Assembly (NCBI RefSeq): GCF_023155095.1
Contig: NZ_JAKNDA010000003.1
Location: forward strand, 310,001 to 374,000
DNA from: Idiomarina aminovorans
GTDB taxonomy: Bacteria; Pseudomonadota; Gammaproteobacteria; Enterobacterales; Alteromonadaceae
DNA: 64,000 nt
Direction of reading: 5' to 3'
Part shown: positions 23,506 through 35,503 of the stretch, one piece after another
Layout of the letters: each line of letters begins with the position of its first letter
Position numbering within the stretch: the first letter of the stretch is position 1
Made by a program: the position numbers and the translations under genes
Notes under the pieces: generated by a model
Database searches by the model: none
What the model saw: only the letters and a program-made list of their open reading frames with translations
Told to the model about the DNA's origin: nothing

Positions 23506-24328
23506 CTTCAACAGAATCTATATATATTTTTACTGTTCTTCCATCATTGAGCTTAACCCTTCTACCTGTTACATTTAAAAATTCTCGCTCATCTGCACTT
23601 ACATCTGTATTATCCAGCAAGTTTTGGGATATAACTTTAGCTTGAAATTCTACATCATCGTCATGATTTGATTTTGGAATACTAAAAGCTACAGTAACTC
23701 TATCATCACCAATTATAAGCCGCCCATTTCCAGTCAAGCTATTAAATCTCGTCACGGCAACCACCAAGTGTTCGGGATTACGCTCGACTCTTTTTTCAGT
23801 CAAGTATCGATAGGTCTCTTCAGTAATTTGAGAGATTTCTTCTTTTCGGTTACCTTGCAGGGTTCGATATAGTTTTAAAACCTTTCCTGTTTTCTGGGTA
23901 ACTGCATGCATATTTTTTACAGGTTGCCATAAACGACTTTTTAGGCTCTCTTCGATGTCATTATGACTGGCTATTAGCTCAGCAGCCTCGTCTGATAACT
24001 CCTTCTGTTCTAGGTTCAATATATCCGCTGTTATATAACTTATGAATTCAGATATGACTGAGTCATGAATACCTCGAAGACTAGCCTCAGCTTCATCCGT
24101 GAGTGTTACTTTAAAATTGAGCCCATACGAACTGTCAAAACTACTCTCAAGCCAAGCACTAGCAGAACTTGTTTGGGTTTTTACTTGTCGAACACGATCA
24201 TCCGCCAGAGCCTCTGTAGTAATTTCAAATGTGTCTGAAACTCCCTTCAAAGCAAGGGAGGTTGAGCCCATGTCAGTTTTATATTCATCAGTATCGACTG
24301 TAAGCTTAAACTTGATATCCCTTGCCAT
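23498..24328 (-). CDS. Unknown protein coupled to the AbiC-like gene
   Basis: About 276 residues from the ATG at 24328, chosen because TGAGGA lies upstream; a TTG at 24349 adds seven residues without a ribosome binding site. No membrane helix. The N-terminus is beta-rich and acidic (MARDIKFKLTVDTDEYKTDM), the middle is helical (DILNLEQKELSDEAAELIAS), and the C-terminus is beta-rich (LNDGRTVKIYIDSVEDE). I do not recognise it. It is the first gene of the AbiC-like operon and the last before the right attachment repeat. A soluble sensor partner for the membrane protein is possible. Confidence 0.65.
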   Translation of the reverse strand: MARDIKFKLTVDTDEYKTDMGSTSLALKGVSDTFEITTEALADDRVRQVKTQTSSASAWLESSFDSSYGLNFKVTLTDEAEASLRGIHDSVISEFISYITADILNLEQKELSDEAAELIASHNDIEESLKSRLWQPVKNMHAVTQKTGKVLKLYRTLQGNRKEEISQITEETYRYLTEKRVERNPEHLVVAVTRFNSLTGNGRLIIGDDRVTVAFSIPKSNHDDDVEFQAKVISQNLLDNTDVSADEREFLNVTGRRVKLNDGRTVKIYIDSVEDE

Positions 24329-24499
24329 TATATTTTTCCTCAATCCCAATTGGCTAGCGATATCATGTCAGTTTTTTGTTAAGACGACAAATCTATAGAG
24401 GGAACTGAGAAAACATTAAAAACGAGGGTGCATAGCTACACTAACGCTACATAATTATTTGAAAGTTCTTTCTTGTTAGTAATCACTTTGACTTTAAAG

Positions 24500-24557
24500 C
24501 TTTATAGAAGTGGTGGCCCCTCCCAGATTTGAACTGGGGACCAACCGATTATGAGTC
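24500..24557. repeat. Right attachment-site repeat within tRNA-Ile(CAU)
   Basis: 58 bp equal to 11349-11406 except for one base. Its right 47 bases are the 3' part of the intact tRNA gene, and its left 11 bases lie just downstream of the tRNA 3' end, where site-specific integrases act. Confidence 0.9.
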
Positions 24558-24586
24558 GGGTGCTCTAACCACTGAGCTAAGGGGCC
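24511..24586 (-). tRNA. tRNA-Ile(CAU)
   Basis: 76 nt on the minus strand with CCA encoded. The acceptor stem GGCCCCT pairs with AGGGGCC, the D-arm reads AGCTCAGTGGTTAGAGC, the anticodon loop is CTCATAA (anticodon CAU) and the T-arm contains GTTCAAATC. The body closely matches the ileX-type minor isoleucine tRNA, whose CAU is modified to lysidine to read AUA, not tRNA-Met. It is the integration target of the adjacent island. Confidence 0.93.
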
Positions 24587-24630
24587 GTTTTGATTGGAAG
24601 CTGTAAAGCGGCGCAAATTATACGAACTTT

Positions 24631-26049
24631 TTACGCTTTTGTCATGGGTATCAGCACGTTAAATCGTGAAGTTTTATCAACTTTCTCATAACTGATGTCG
24701 CCACCCAGGCTGTTCAGCGTATCCCGCACTACCTTAAGCCCTATACCATACTGTGTTGGCGCCAGTTCGTCGGCATGGAAAAGTAAATGTTTGTTTTTCT
24801 CTTCTATACCTGAACTTTCGTCGCTAATAGCAATTTTGACAAAGTTATCTTCTGCGGTTGCCTGCAGCATTATTTCCGAATTATCCGGTGCAAAAGTCAT
24901 GATATGACGTATCAGGTAATCTATTACAAAGCGCATGAGTAAAGGCTCAGCATGAAATTTAAGGCCTTTATCGGCAATGGCTGTTAAAGTTATGTCCTTA
25001 ACGTTTCCGTGCGTTTCATGGTAATCGCTCAAGTCCTGAAGAAAGTCCTCGGTGTCAATTAATATCGGCTTGCTGTTGCCAACGTCGGCAGTCACCCTCT
25101 CAAATGAACTGAATAAGTCTGTTAACTGTGACACTTTGTCTTTAATGTCTTCTGCATTGGCTTTTGGCAATTTACGTTTTATGCCTTCCAGCTCAGTCAG
25201 GGCTAATGCTGTCATCGAGCGGGCTATACGGCCAATTAATGTTTTTTGGTTAGCCATAATAACTTTGTTCATTTGCTGACTCAGTTCCCGATCTTTTGCC
25301 TCAATTTGCTGACGAGCCTGATACAACAGCATAAGTAACGGTTGTATCTCGGGAATTTCAGTTGTCACAGACACCGCCTGAGACGTATCTTCAGCCTGAC
25401 TCACAATGCGGTCACGTTCTGAGTGCCAGTTTCGATTAAATACCGACTCACGCACAATCAACAGGCCGCCAATAATAGCAAGCAGTACAAACAGTCCACT
25501 AACAATAACGGTAAAGTTTGCCGGTACCAGCTGTACACTTCTTTTCAGCCAAATACCCAAATTATAATGGTTTGTCTCCGGGCAAGCCGCCACTACAGTA
25601 ACGATCTGATCATTTGACTGAACGGAAACAACTTCTTGCTGTTGCTCTAACGAGCGCTGAACAGCCGAGCGAACCATTGGCGCGCCATTATTATTAACAT
25701 TAATGTCAGCATTACTGCCGCTTTCTGAGGGTGAGGAAAAGCCCATAAAGCCTTGAGCCGTATGCCAAAAGCCACCGTTAACCCCGTTAGTGCCCTTTAT
25801 TGAATCACTCAGTGCCTGATGCATTAGCTCAGGGTTTGCGACTTGCTGTTGTGGTGATTCTGAAGCAGGAAACAGGCTGTTAATGGCAAGCTGCGCATTT
25901 TTACAGGCACGGCTCATAGAGGTTTGATTACGGTCTAATGTTTCACTTGCGGAAAACCAGAATGCGACCAACAAACCGCCGACAGCTACTGCAATTAATA
26001 CAATAGCCAACCAGCGGTTGTGTTTGGTGTGAAAAGAGAGAGACTGCAC
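24631..26049 (-). CDS. Histidine kinase-like membrane protein with degenerate kinase core
   Basis: 472 residues. Two membrane helices (about 13-31 and 183-204) flank a periplasmic domain of about 150 residues. The cytoplasmic part has a long helix in the place of the dimerisation domain, but its sequence IGRIARSMTALALTELEGIK contains no His. The ATPase-like domain has DESSGIE for the G1 box and GIGLKVV for G2, while the N box reads FVIDYLIRHIM without the usual Asn. Phosphotransfer therefore looks impaired. It may bind nucleotide or signal by conformation. No response regulator gene is adjacent. Confidence 0.78.
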   Translation of the reverse strand: MQSLSFHTKHNRWLAIVLIAVAVGGLLVAFWFSASETLDRNQTSMSRACKNAQLAINSLFPASESPQQQVANPELMHQALSDSIKGTNGVNGGFWHTAQGFMGFSSPSESGSNADINVNNNGAPMVRSAVQRSLEQQQEVVSVQSNDQIVTVVAACPETNHYNLGIWLKRSVQLVPANFTVIVSGLFVLLAIIGGLLIVRESVFNRNWHSERDRIVSQAEDTSQAVSVTTEIPEIQPLLMLLYQARQQIEAKDRELSQQMNKVIMANQKTLIGRIARSMTALALTELEGIKRKLPKANAEDIKDKVSQLTDLFSSFERVTADVGNSKPILIDTEDFLQDLSDYHETHGNVKDITLTAIADKGLKFHAEPLLMRFVIDYLIRHIMTFAPDNSEIMLQATAEDNFVKIAISDESSGIEEKNKHLLFHADELAPTQYGIGLKVVRDTLNSLGGDISYEKVDKTSRFNVLIPMTKA

Positions 26050-26067
26050 TTACCTCACTCTCTTTTA

Positions 26068-26847
26068 CTAAGGCAGTTTATAGAAGTCACGAGCGTTTTG
26101 ATAAAACACTTTATCAATCGCTTCTTCATTTTCATCCAAAGCATTTACTACACTCGCTATGTCTGAAGGCTCAAATGAGCGGTTACTGCGCGTGCCCGGT
26201 AAGTCGGTCCCAAACATTAATGCATCTGGGTTGGTTTTATTCAGTGTTTTAATGGCATCTTCAATATTCACTTCAGTACGTCCAAAGCCACTAGCTTTAA
26301 TTTTAACGCCACCTTCGGCTAAACGGCGAACCTGGGACAACCCTGATTTTGCCATGCCTAAATGGTCAACACTAAGCTTTGGCAGTTTTAATAACGTAGG
26401 AACCATATCATCCAGTTCGCGACTATCGACATAAATTTCCAGATGCCAGCCGGCTAAATCCCAAATCCGTTTACCGAACTCTACGATACCGTCGATATCT
26501 CGGTGGACACCACGTTTCAGGTTAACGCGTACACCGCGAATACCATGCTCATTCAGTTGCTGTATCTTCTCATCGTTAACAGAGCCGGGCAACTGTGTGA
26601 TACCGACAAAGTTCCCACCTAAGTTTTCCAGCGCGGCTTTCAAATAGCGTTGCTCAAAGCCCTGGAATGAACCTGAAACGATAACACCACCTTCTATAGG
26701 CAGGCCACGTACCATATTACGATAGTCATCAATGTAAAAAGGCTCAGGGATATGACCTTGGTTTTCAATTAGCGGAAACTCGTCATCGTAAATATGCAGA
26801 TGAGAGTCAATAATACGTTTCGGCCAATGGTCACGGTTGTTACCCAT
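26068..26847 (-). CDS. Amidohydrolase family protein
   Basis: About 259 residues from the ATG at 26847, chosen because AGGAGG lies 4 bases upstream; a longer frame would overlap rpoD. The N-terminal metal motif is DSHLHIYDDE, a Lys/Arg-rich strand RGVRVNLKRG follows, SVDHLGMA supplies a His, and MFGTDLPG carries the closing metal-binding Asp. This is the TIM-barrel layout of amidohydrolase-2 enzymes (lactonases or decarboxylases). It starts 26 bases after rpoD on the same strand and may be cotranscribed. Substrate unknown. Confidence 0.85.
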   Translation of the reverse strand: MGNNRDHWPKRIIDSHLHIYDDEFPLIENQGHIPEPFYIDDYRNMVRGLPIEGGVIVSGSFQGFEQRYLKAALENLGGNFVGITQLPGSVNDEKIQQLNEHGIRGVRVNLKRGVHRDIDGIVEFGKRIWDLAGWHLEIYVDSRELDDMVPTLLKLPKLSVDHLGMAKSGLSQVRRLAEGGVKIKASGFGRTEVNIEDAIKTLNKTNPDALMFGTDLPGTRSNRSFEPSDIASVVNALDENEEAIDKVFYQNARDFYKLP

Positions 26848-26872
26848 ACTGCCTCCTGTGTCAGAGAGTATC

Positions 26873-28693
26873 TTACTCATCCAAGAACGATTTCAGCTGT
26901 TCAGAGCGGCTTGGATGGCGTAGTTTTCTTAGTGCTTTGGCTTCAATTTGACGAATTCGTTCACGAGTTACATCAAACTGCTTGCCCACTTCTTCCAAAG
27001 TATGGTCGGTATTCATATCAATACCAAAGCGCATGCGCAATACTTTAGCTTCACGAGCAGTTAAACCACCCAGTACGTCATGAACTGAATTGCGCAAACT
27101 TTCTGAGGTTGCCGAATTTATCGGTAAATCCAGAGTGTTATCTTCAATAAAGTCGCCCAAATGTGAATCTTCGTCATCACCAATTGGCGTTTCCATTGAA
27201 ATAGGTTCTTTCGCTATTTTCAATACTTTACGAATTTTGTCTTCCGGCATCATCATGCGCTCTGCCAGTTCTTCCGGAATTGGCTCACGACCCATTTCCT
27301 GCAGCATTTGACGCGATATACGGTTGAGCTTATTGATAGTCTCAATCATATGCACCGGAATTCGAATGGTACGAGCCTGATCAGCAATGGAACGTGTAAT
27401 GGCCTGACGGATCCACCAGGTCGCATAAGTTGAAAACTTATAACCACGACGGTATTCAAACTTGTCCACGGCCTTCATCAAACCAATATTACCTTCCTGA
27501 ATTAAGTCCAGGAACTGTAAGCCTCGGTTGGTATACTTTTTGGCTATAGAGATAACCAAACGTAAGTTGGCTTCCACCATTTCTTTTTTCGCACGGCCGG
27601 CTTTTGCTTCGCCAATAGACATGCGACGGTTAATTTCTTTGACTTTACTAATGGTTAAGCCAGTTTCTTTTTCTACATCAACCAGTTTGTTAACGCAGCG
27701 TTCAATTTCGCCGCGAACTTCTTTCAATGCACTGGCGTAGCTTGCACCAGAGTTTATTTCTTTATCGACCCAGGCCATGTTGTTTTCATGGCTGGAAAAC
27801 GCTTTCATGAAGTTGCGCTTGGACATTTCGCCCTGTTCAACGCTTATCTTCATAATAATACGTTCCTGAACGCGTACACGCTGCATCATGCTGCGCATGT
27901 CTTTAACCAGCCGGTCAAATTGCTTTGGCACTAAACGAAACTGTTTGAATAACTCGCTTAGCTTATCAATTTCAACGCGGGCATCAGCGCCATCGCGACC
28001 ATGCTCAGCTATTGCCTGGCGAGTGACTTCGTATTGCTCGCGCAGCGCATTAAATTTGCTTCGTGCAAACTCTGGATCAATGCCAGTATCCGCTTCTTCG
28101 TCATCCTCGTCATCTTCATGTTTCAACTCTTCGGTCGGAAGCTCAGAGCCAATGTGAGTAGCGGTCACAGGAGCTTCGTCTACTTCGTCAGGGTCGATGA
28201 AGCCGGAAATAATATCGGTTAAACGCAGCTCTTCAGCTTCGTAGGAATCCCATTGATCGAGCAAGAAATTGATGGCTTCAGGGTATTCAGCAACAGAGCA
28301 CTGAACCTGATTAATCCCCTCTTCAATGCGTTTGGCAATGGTGATTTCGCCTTCACGAGTCAGTAGCTCAACCGTTCCCATTTCGCGCATGTACATACGC
28401 ACGGGGTCAGTCGTACGACCAATTTCACCGTCAACAGAGGCTAATGCCTGAGCGGCCTCTTCGGCAGCGTCTTCATCAGCAGCACTTTCTGCCATCATCA
28501 AGTCATCGGCATCGGGTGCGCTTTCAAACACGCGGATCCCCATGTCGTTGATCATGCGAATAATGTCTTCAACCTGATCGGAATCAACAATTTCTTGCGG
28601 TAAATGGTCATTGACTTCAGCAAATGTCAAAAACCCTTGTTCTTTGCCTTTCGCAATAAGGACCTTAAGTTGCGATTGCCGATTCTGCTGCAT
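26873..28693 (-). CDS. rpoD: RNA polymerase sigma-70 factor
   Basis: 606 residues, the primary vegetative sigma factor that directs RNA polymerase to promoters. Region 1.1 is at the N-terminus ([16 protein letters not shown]), an acidic linker follows, regions 2.1-2.4 contain [20 protein letters not shown], region 3 follows, and region 4.2 is [20 protein letters not shown]. Length and the acidic non-conserved insert fit gammaproteobacterial RpoD. It lies downstream of dnaG and rpsU in the classic macromolecular synthesis order. Confidence 0.98.
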   Translation of the reverse strand: MQQNRQSQLKVLIAKGKEQGFLTFAEVNDHLPQEIVDSDQVEDIIRMINDMGIRVFESAPDADDLMMAESAADEDAAEEAAQALASVDGEIGRTTDPVRMYMREMGTVELLTREGEITIAKRIEEGINQVQCSVAEYPEAINFLLDQWDSYEAEELRLTDIISGFIDPDEVDEAPVTATHIGSELPTEELKHEDDEDDEEADTGIDPEFARSKFNALREQYEVTRQAIAEHGRDGADARVEIDKLSELFKQFRLVPKQFDRLVKDMRSMMQRVRVQERIIMKISVEQGEMSKRNFMKAFSSHENNMAWVDKEINSGASYASALKEVRGEIERCVNKLVDVEKETGLTISKVKEINRRMSIGEAKAGRAKKEMVEANLRLVISIAKKYTNRGLQFLDLIQEGNIGLMKAVDKFEYRRGYKFSTYATWWIRQAITRSIADQARTIRIPVHMIETINKLNRISRQMLQEMGREPIPEELAERMMMPEDKIRKVLKIAKEPISMETPIGDDEDSHLGDFIEDNTLDLPINSATSESLRNSVHDVLGGLTAREAKVLRMRFGIDMNTDHTLEEVGKQFDVTRERIRQIEAKALRKLRHPSRSEQLKSFLDE

Positions 28694-28795
28694 ACAGACG
28701 TTCCACCTGTGACTGTGAATGTAGAGTATCCAAAATGACCCAATAGCATAACAGAATACTGACCTCTAAGCTAGCGCAAGGCGCACTCAGATGTA

Positions 28796-30541
28796 CTATC
28801 TTGCCTTACTCAAATACTGAATGAGTGTCTGGTATTCTTGACGCTCTGTCCGAGACAGAGCCCCTTCCTGCTCTTTCTTTAAAAGCGCATTAGCACGCTG
28901 CTCAAAATATTGGTCAATAAGGTAAATAAATATATCGTTAAATTCTTGTTCAACGTTATCGTCATCAAGCTGATGTTGCCACAACGCCAGTTTTTGCAAA
29001 GGCTGATAATATTCTGTATCGCGCCAGCCTTCCAATACCTGTGCCGTTGTCATTTGTCGTTCTGCGCACTGCTTATGCAGGGCTATCAGTAAATCAATAC
29101 CATTAACCCGCAGTCCCCGTAATTCTTCCTTCACCGGAATAGACTGCGCTAACTGAGGATACTGCAATAACAAAGCAATGGCTTTTCTTAGCGGTGTCAT
29201 TCTGACGCTTTCTTTAGGCCGCGCATGACGCTGTGGTTTATCAAAGTGACGTTCCAACTGAGATGTCTCGCGACGAAGCTTTTCCGCTAATCGCTGCATT
29301 AAAGTATCGCGATAATAATCACTGGCTAACTTTTCAATAAGTGGCTTTGCAATATTCAGTAACTGAGACCGTCCGGCGTCAGTACTAACGTCAATATCTG
29401 TCTGCAAATGCTCAAAGAAATACTCAGTGAATGGCGTTGCTTTTTTTAATTGCTGCTCAAAAGCCTCTGCACCCTGTTCTTTTACCACTGAGTCCGGGTC
29501 TTCCCCCTCGGGTAAAAACAAAAATGCCATATCCAAACCGTCGCGTAGTAACGGCAGTGCGTTTTCTAACGCTCTCCAGGCGGCATCCCGGCCAGCTCTG
29601 TCGCCGTCATAACAACAAACAATTCTATTACTGGTACGAAATAATCGCTGTAATTGTTCACTGGTAGTAGCCGTTCCCAGTGAAGCAACTGCGTAATGGA
29701 TACCAGCCTCTGAGAGCGCCACGACATCCATATAACCTTCAACAATACAAACCTGTTCAGGTTTCCTTACGGCTTGCTGCATGTGCCAGTAGCCGTAAAG
29801 CTCACTGCCTTTATGAAATAAGCGAGTTTCCGGGGAGTTTAAGTACTTAGGCCCGTCACCATCAATAATGCGTCCGCCAAAACCCACAACCCGACCACGG
29901 CGATCATGAATTGGAAACATCACCCGGTCTCTGAAAAAGTCGTAATGCCGTCCTTTTTCGTTGCGGTTGATCAGTTTCAATTCCAGCAGTTGCTGCCGTT
30001 GCTGAGTTGCGCTGCCGAATGTGCTGAGCAGACTGTCCCAGGCGTCGGGTGCATAGCCAATTTGAAAACGTTTTACTGTTTCGCCACTTAAGCCCCGGCC
30101 TTTTAAGTAATCAATAACCCGTTTTGAGTTCTCATGGTGCTTGAGCTGATGCTGGAAAAACCGGGCCGTTTTACTCATTAGCTTGGCGTCGTCTTGCACC
30201 TGCTGCTGTTTCTTGTGCGCCAGCTCGGGGTTTTCCGGCTGCTCGCGCACAACTTCAACGCCCATAATGCCGGCGAGCTCTTCTACCGCATCGGGAAAGT
30301 TTAAGCCATCAAATTCCATCAAAAAGTCTATGGCATTGCCATGCTGACCGCAGCCAAAACAATGGTAAAACTGCTTATCCTGACTGACCGTAAATGAAGG
30401 TGTCTTTTCATTATGGAACGGGCAGCACGCCTGATGATTCTTGCCGGCCTTTTTCAACGGCACACGGCTATCAACTATCTCGACGATATCTGCTCGTTCA
30501 AGCAAATCATGAATAAAGCTTTTGGGGATCAAGCCTGCCAT
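28796..30541 (-). CDS. dnaG: DNA primase
   Basis: 581 residues; makes RNA primers at the replication fork. The zinc finger is HQACCPFHNEKTPSFTV through FYHCFGCGQHG (about 37-66). The Toprim core has EGYMDVVAL and CYDGDRAGRDAAW, and a helicase-binding C-terminal domain ends the protein. It is between rpsU and rpoD, with a hairpin terminator upstream that sets its level below that of rpsU. Confidence 0.97.
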   Translation of the reverse strand: MAGLIPKSFIHDLLERADIVEIVDSRVPLKKAGKNHQACCPFHNEKTPSFTVSQDKQFYHCFGCGQHGNAIDFLMEFDGLNFPDAVEELAGIMGVEVVREQPENPELAHKKQQQVQDDAKLMSKTARFFQHQLKHHENSKRVIDYLKGRGLSGETVKRFQIGYAPDAWDSLLSTFGSATQQRQQLLELKLINRNEKGRHYDFFRDRVMFPIHDRRGRVVGFGGRIIDGDGPKYLNSPETRLFHKGSELYGYWHMQQAVRKPEQVCIVEGYMDVVALSEAGIHYAVASLGTATTSEQLQRLFRTSNRIVCCYDGDRAGRDAAWRALENALPLLRDGLDMAFLFLPEGEDPDSVVKEQGAEAFEQQLKKATPFTEYFFEHLQTDIDVSTDAGRSQLLNIAKPLIEKLASDYYRDTLMQRLAEKLRRETSQLERHFDKPQRHARPKESVRMTPLRKAIALLLQYPQLAQSIPVKEELRGLRVNGIDLLIALHKQCAERQMTTAQVLEGWRDTEYYQPLQKLALWQHQLDDDNVEQEFNDIFIYLIDQYFEQRANALLKKEQEGALSRTERQEYQTLIQYLSKAR

Positions 30542-30588
30542 ATTGTCTCAATACCGGAGTTGCGAAAACAGAAACTAGCAGAAACACA

Positions 30589-30616
30589 AAAGCCGTGACG
30601 ATACAGTCACGGCTTT
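30589..30616 (-). terminator. Hairpin between rpsU and dnaG
   Basis: AAAGCCGTGAC pairs with GTCACGGCTTT across a 6-base loop, followed on the minus strand by a short T-rich tract. E. coli has a partial terminator in the same place, which keeps primase expression low relative to S21. Confidence 0.8.
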
Positions 30617-30663
30617 CAGCACTTTACGGAAAAGTGAACACTCAAATTGTCGTAAAAAAAGTC

Positions 30664-30879
30664 TTAGTAAAGACGCGTACGACGAGCGTTATCACGAGAC
30701 AGTTTTTTCGCGTGACGCTTTACCGCAGCAGCTTTCTTGCGTTTACGCTCTGAAGTCGGCTTTTCATAGTGCTCGCGACGACGAACTTCAGACAGAACAC
30801 CTGCTTTTTCACAAGAGCGCTTAAAGCGACGCAAAGCTACGTCAAACGGCTCGTTTTCTTTCACTTTAACGACTGGCAT
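30664..30879 (-). CDS. rpsU: 30S ribosomal protein S21
   Basis: 71 residues: [20 protein letters not shown] at the start, a very basic C-terminus ([20 protein letters not shown]), matching bacterial S21, which aids base-pairing of the anti-Shine-Dalgarno region. First gene of the macromolecular synthesis cluster, followed by a hairpin terminator. The ribosome binding site is GAGGTGA. Confidence 0.98.
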   Translation of the reverse strand: MPVVKVKENEPFDVALRRFKRSCEKAGVLSEVRRREHYEKPTSERKRKKAAAVKRHAKKLSRDNARRTRLY

Positions 30880-30935
30880 TAAAAAATCACCTCGGATAAA
30901 TTATCTATTTCGGTTAAAAGTTAACCACTACGGGC

Positions 30936-31736
30936 TCAATTGGTGCTAAATTGTACCGACTCAGATTCGGCTTGTAAAGTCTTATCCGACGCTTCCCATC
31001 CTGAATCATTATCGCTAAGCAACTCGCGGACTGGCGCAGACTCCAGTAATAACTTACTGACTAAATCCTGCAAATTATTTGGTTTTTGTTTATAAGAGAG
31101 TCCAAACTGCCACAACTGCGGGCCTACCGACTTTGTGCTTTTCGTTAAAAGTCCTTGAAAAGTGATTGTATCATCGCTGTTTTTTACTCTTACTTCAGCC
31201 GGCAACTCTTGATCAGTATGGGTATCGATAGGCAAGGTGCCGCGGTAATTAAAAGCTATACCCTTATCGGAAATGTCGACAACCTTTCCTGAAAAAGGGT
31301 CACTGAGTTTATCTTTCAACCGAAATTGCAGATTAGCCTCACAGTTCACCGCAATTCTTGGTGATGATCTTAATACTTGAATGTCTGCCTCTCGGGGATA
31401 ACTGACAAATATTAATTTTTGTGGGTACTGAGTAATGTGCAAAATATCACCAACGCCGGTTATCTGTTCTCCGGCATGAGACACCGTTTTCAGACCAACC
31501 GTTTTTTCCGAGACCAGCAGCGGCAAAGCATCTTGCCAACAATACTGTCTGGACAGCTCTAAAATAAGGTAATCTGGGTACTGTTGCCCCACCAGCGTCA
31601 TATTTAGGCGTTTGTAACCGTCGTTATGTTTAATTTGGATTTCAACAGATTGCCTGAATCCACTGTTTGCTAAAACATCATTGATTGCCTGCATCAGTGC
31701 TAACTCCTGCTTTATTATTTTTATAAAGTTCATCAT
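30936..31736 (-). CDS. PilZ-domain c-di-GMP-binding protein, YcgR-like
   Basis: 266 residues. An N-terminal YcgR-type domain (about 1-118) precedes a PilZ domain with both cyclic-di-GMP motifs: RSSPR (123-127, the RxxxR box) and DISDKG (154-159, the D/N-x-S-x-x-G box). Such proteins slow flagellar motors or control envelope processes when c-di-GMP rises. It is transcribed away from the Ser/Thr kinase gene, with about 160 bases between them. Confidence 0.85.
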   Translation of the reverse strand: MMNFIKIIKQELALMQAINDVLANSGFRQSVEIQIKHNDGYKRLNMTLVGQQYPDYLILELSRQYCWQDALPLLVSEKTVGLKTVSHAGEQITGVGDILHITQYPQKLIFVSYPREADIQVLRSSPRIAVNCEANLQFRLKDKLSDPFSGKVVDISDKGIAFNYRGTLPIDTHTDQELPAEVRVKNSDDTITFQGLLTKSTKSVGPQLWQFGLSYKQKPNNLQDLVSKLLLESAPVRELLSDNDSGWEASDKTLQAESESVQFSTN

Positions 31737-31894
31737 AGCTTAAATTTGCTATTTTTTAACCAGTTGGTCAATTAATTTTCAGTGATGTCAATTGACGTCG
31801 TTTTTTCAACAGTTCATTAACACCGTGGCTAAGCCTGTTGTTTGATGCTCGTCATCGTTAAACTAGTCGTCGGCTTAACAGTAAGGATGAAAAT

Positions 31895-34335
<2,441 letters not shown>

Positions 34336-34354
34336 TCACTTCAGTGTATTAAGT

Positions 34355-35410
34355 TTAGCGCTGCAACAGCATAGCATCGCCATAACTAAAGAAACGGTAG
34401 CGTTCTTTAATGGCCTCATTATAGGCTTTCATAATCAAATCACGACCTGAAAATGCCGAAACCAGCATAATGAGCGTGGACTCCGGCAAATGAAAGTTAG
34501 TGATCAGGCTATCGACCACTTTAAATTCGTAACCGGGAAAAATAAAAATATCGGTGTCATCAAAAAAGGAGTCAATGATTTCGCACGTTGCAGCCTGAGC
34601 GGCTGATTCGAGTGAGCGAACCGACGTGGTGCCCACAGCGACAACTCGTCCACCCGCAGCCTTTGTTTGCTTTATAGCATCACAGGTTTCGGCACTGACT
34701 TTAGCGTACTCGCTGTGCATAACGTGGTCATTAATGTCTTCAACACGCACAGGCTGAAACGTACCTGCGCCTACGTGCAGGGTTACATAGGCAAAGTTTA
34801 CGCCCTTGTCCCGCAGCTGTTGCAAAATATCATCGTCAAAATGCAGACCTGCGGTTGGTGCCGCAACGGCACCCGGTTCACGGTTATAAACAGTCTGATA
34901 ACGCTCTTTATCGGAGCTTTCGTCCGGGCGGTCAATATAAGGCGGCAGCGGCATGTGCCCATGTTGCTCGAGCAATTCTAAGACCGTTTCGTCATGCTCA
35001 AACTTCAGTTCAAAAAGAGCGTCATGGCGGTCCAGCATGGTGACTTTTACATGGCCTTCTAACACTAATTCAGCGCCCGCTTTAGGCGCTCGGTTGGCGC
35101 GAACGTGAGCCAATACACGGTGATCATCCAGTAAACGTTCAACCAAAACTTCAACTTTACCGCCAGAGACTTTCTCGCCCAGCAGGCGAGCCGGAATAAC
35201 CCGGGTATCGTTAAACACCAACAAGTCTCCGGCATTTAGTTCATCAACAATATTTTTGAAGTGTTTATGTTCTATGCTGTTTTCACTCGAGTTAACCGAA
35301 AGTAAACGACTTGCACTGCGCTGTTCCTGCGGATAGCGCGCAATCAGTTCGTCGGGTAGCTCAAATGAAAAGTCACTGACTTTTAGAGAAGAATGATTCG
35401 TATGTGACAT
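34355..35410 (-). CDS. queA: S-adenosylmethionine:tRNA ribosyltransferase-isomerase
   Basis: 351 residues; adds the epoxycyclopentane unit from SAM to preQ1-tRNA. The typical N-terminus [28 protein letters not shown] and the C-terminal TNFHLPEST and [12 protein letters not shown] are present. Upstream of tgt on the same strand in the usual order; yajC-secD-secF, which commonly follow, are not present here. Confidence 0.97.
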   Translation of the reverse strand: MSHTNHSSLKVSDFSFELPDELIARYPQEQRSASRLLSVNSSENSIEHKHFKNIVDELNAGDLLVFNDTRVIPARLLGEKVSGGKVEVLVERLLDDHRVLAHVRANRAPKAGAELVLEGHVKVTMLDRHDALFELKFEHDETVLELLEQHGHMPLPPYIDRPDESSDKERYQTVYNREPGAVAAPTAGLHFDDDILQQLRDKGVNFAYVTLHVGAGTFQPVRVEDINDHVMHSEYAKVSAETCDAIKQTKAAGGRVVAVGTTSVRSLESAAQAATCEIIDSFFDDTDIFIFPGYEFKVVDSLITNFHLPESTLIMLVSAFSGRDLIMKAYNEAIKERYRFFSYGDAMLLQR

Positions 35411-35460
35411 ATCCGCGCTGCAATTGCGATAGGTAATAATGCGCGAATTTTACTGCAAAG

Positions 35461-35491
35461 CAGGCAGCCTGTCACTGTTACAGGCTGCCTG
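35461..35491 (-). terminator. Hairpin between pit and queA
   Basis: CAGGCAGCCTGT pairs perfectly with ACAGGCTGCCTG (12 bp) around a 7-base loop. It lies 13 bases beyond the phosphate transporter stop. The T-run afterwards is short, so it may be a weak or Rho-assisted terminator. Confidence 0.65.
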
Positions 35492-35503
35492 TTTGTCGCA
35501 AGC

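Larger units (their letters stand above)
11349..24557. mobile_element. Genomic island integrated at tRNA-Ile(CAU)
   Basis: About 13.2 kb between two 58-bp direct repeats derived from the tRNA 3' end. The intact tRNA sits at the right end. Cargo consists of accessory genes: DUF3015/DUF4105, an ISAs1-family remnant, an RloA/RloB-like pair, an Xre-ImmA/PIN/phospholipase operon, a truncated P2-type gpA gene and an AbiC-like operon. No complete integrase or excisionase was found near either end, so the element is probably fixed. The gpA fragment hints at an origin from a P2-like phage or satellite, but the cargo could have accumulated later. Confidence 0.85.

Noticed and set aside
31787-31796. GTCAATTGAC palindrome between the PilZ and kinase genes
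   Set aside because: A 10-bp palindrome without a repeat or known regulator nearby is too weak to call an operator.
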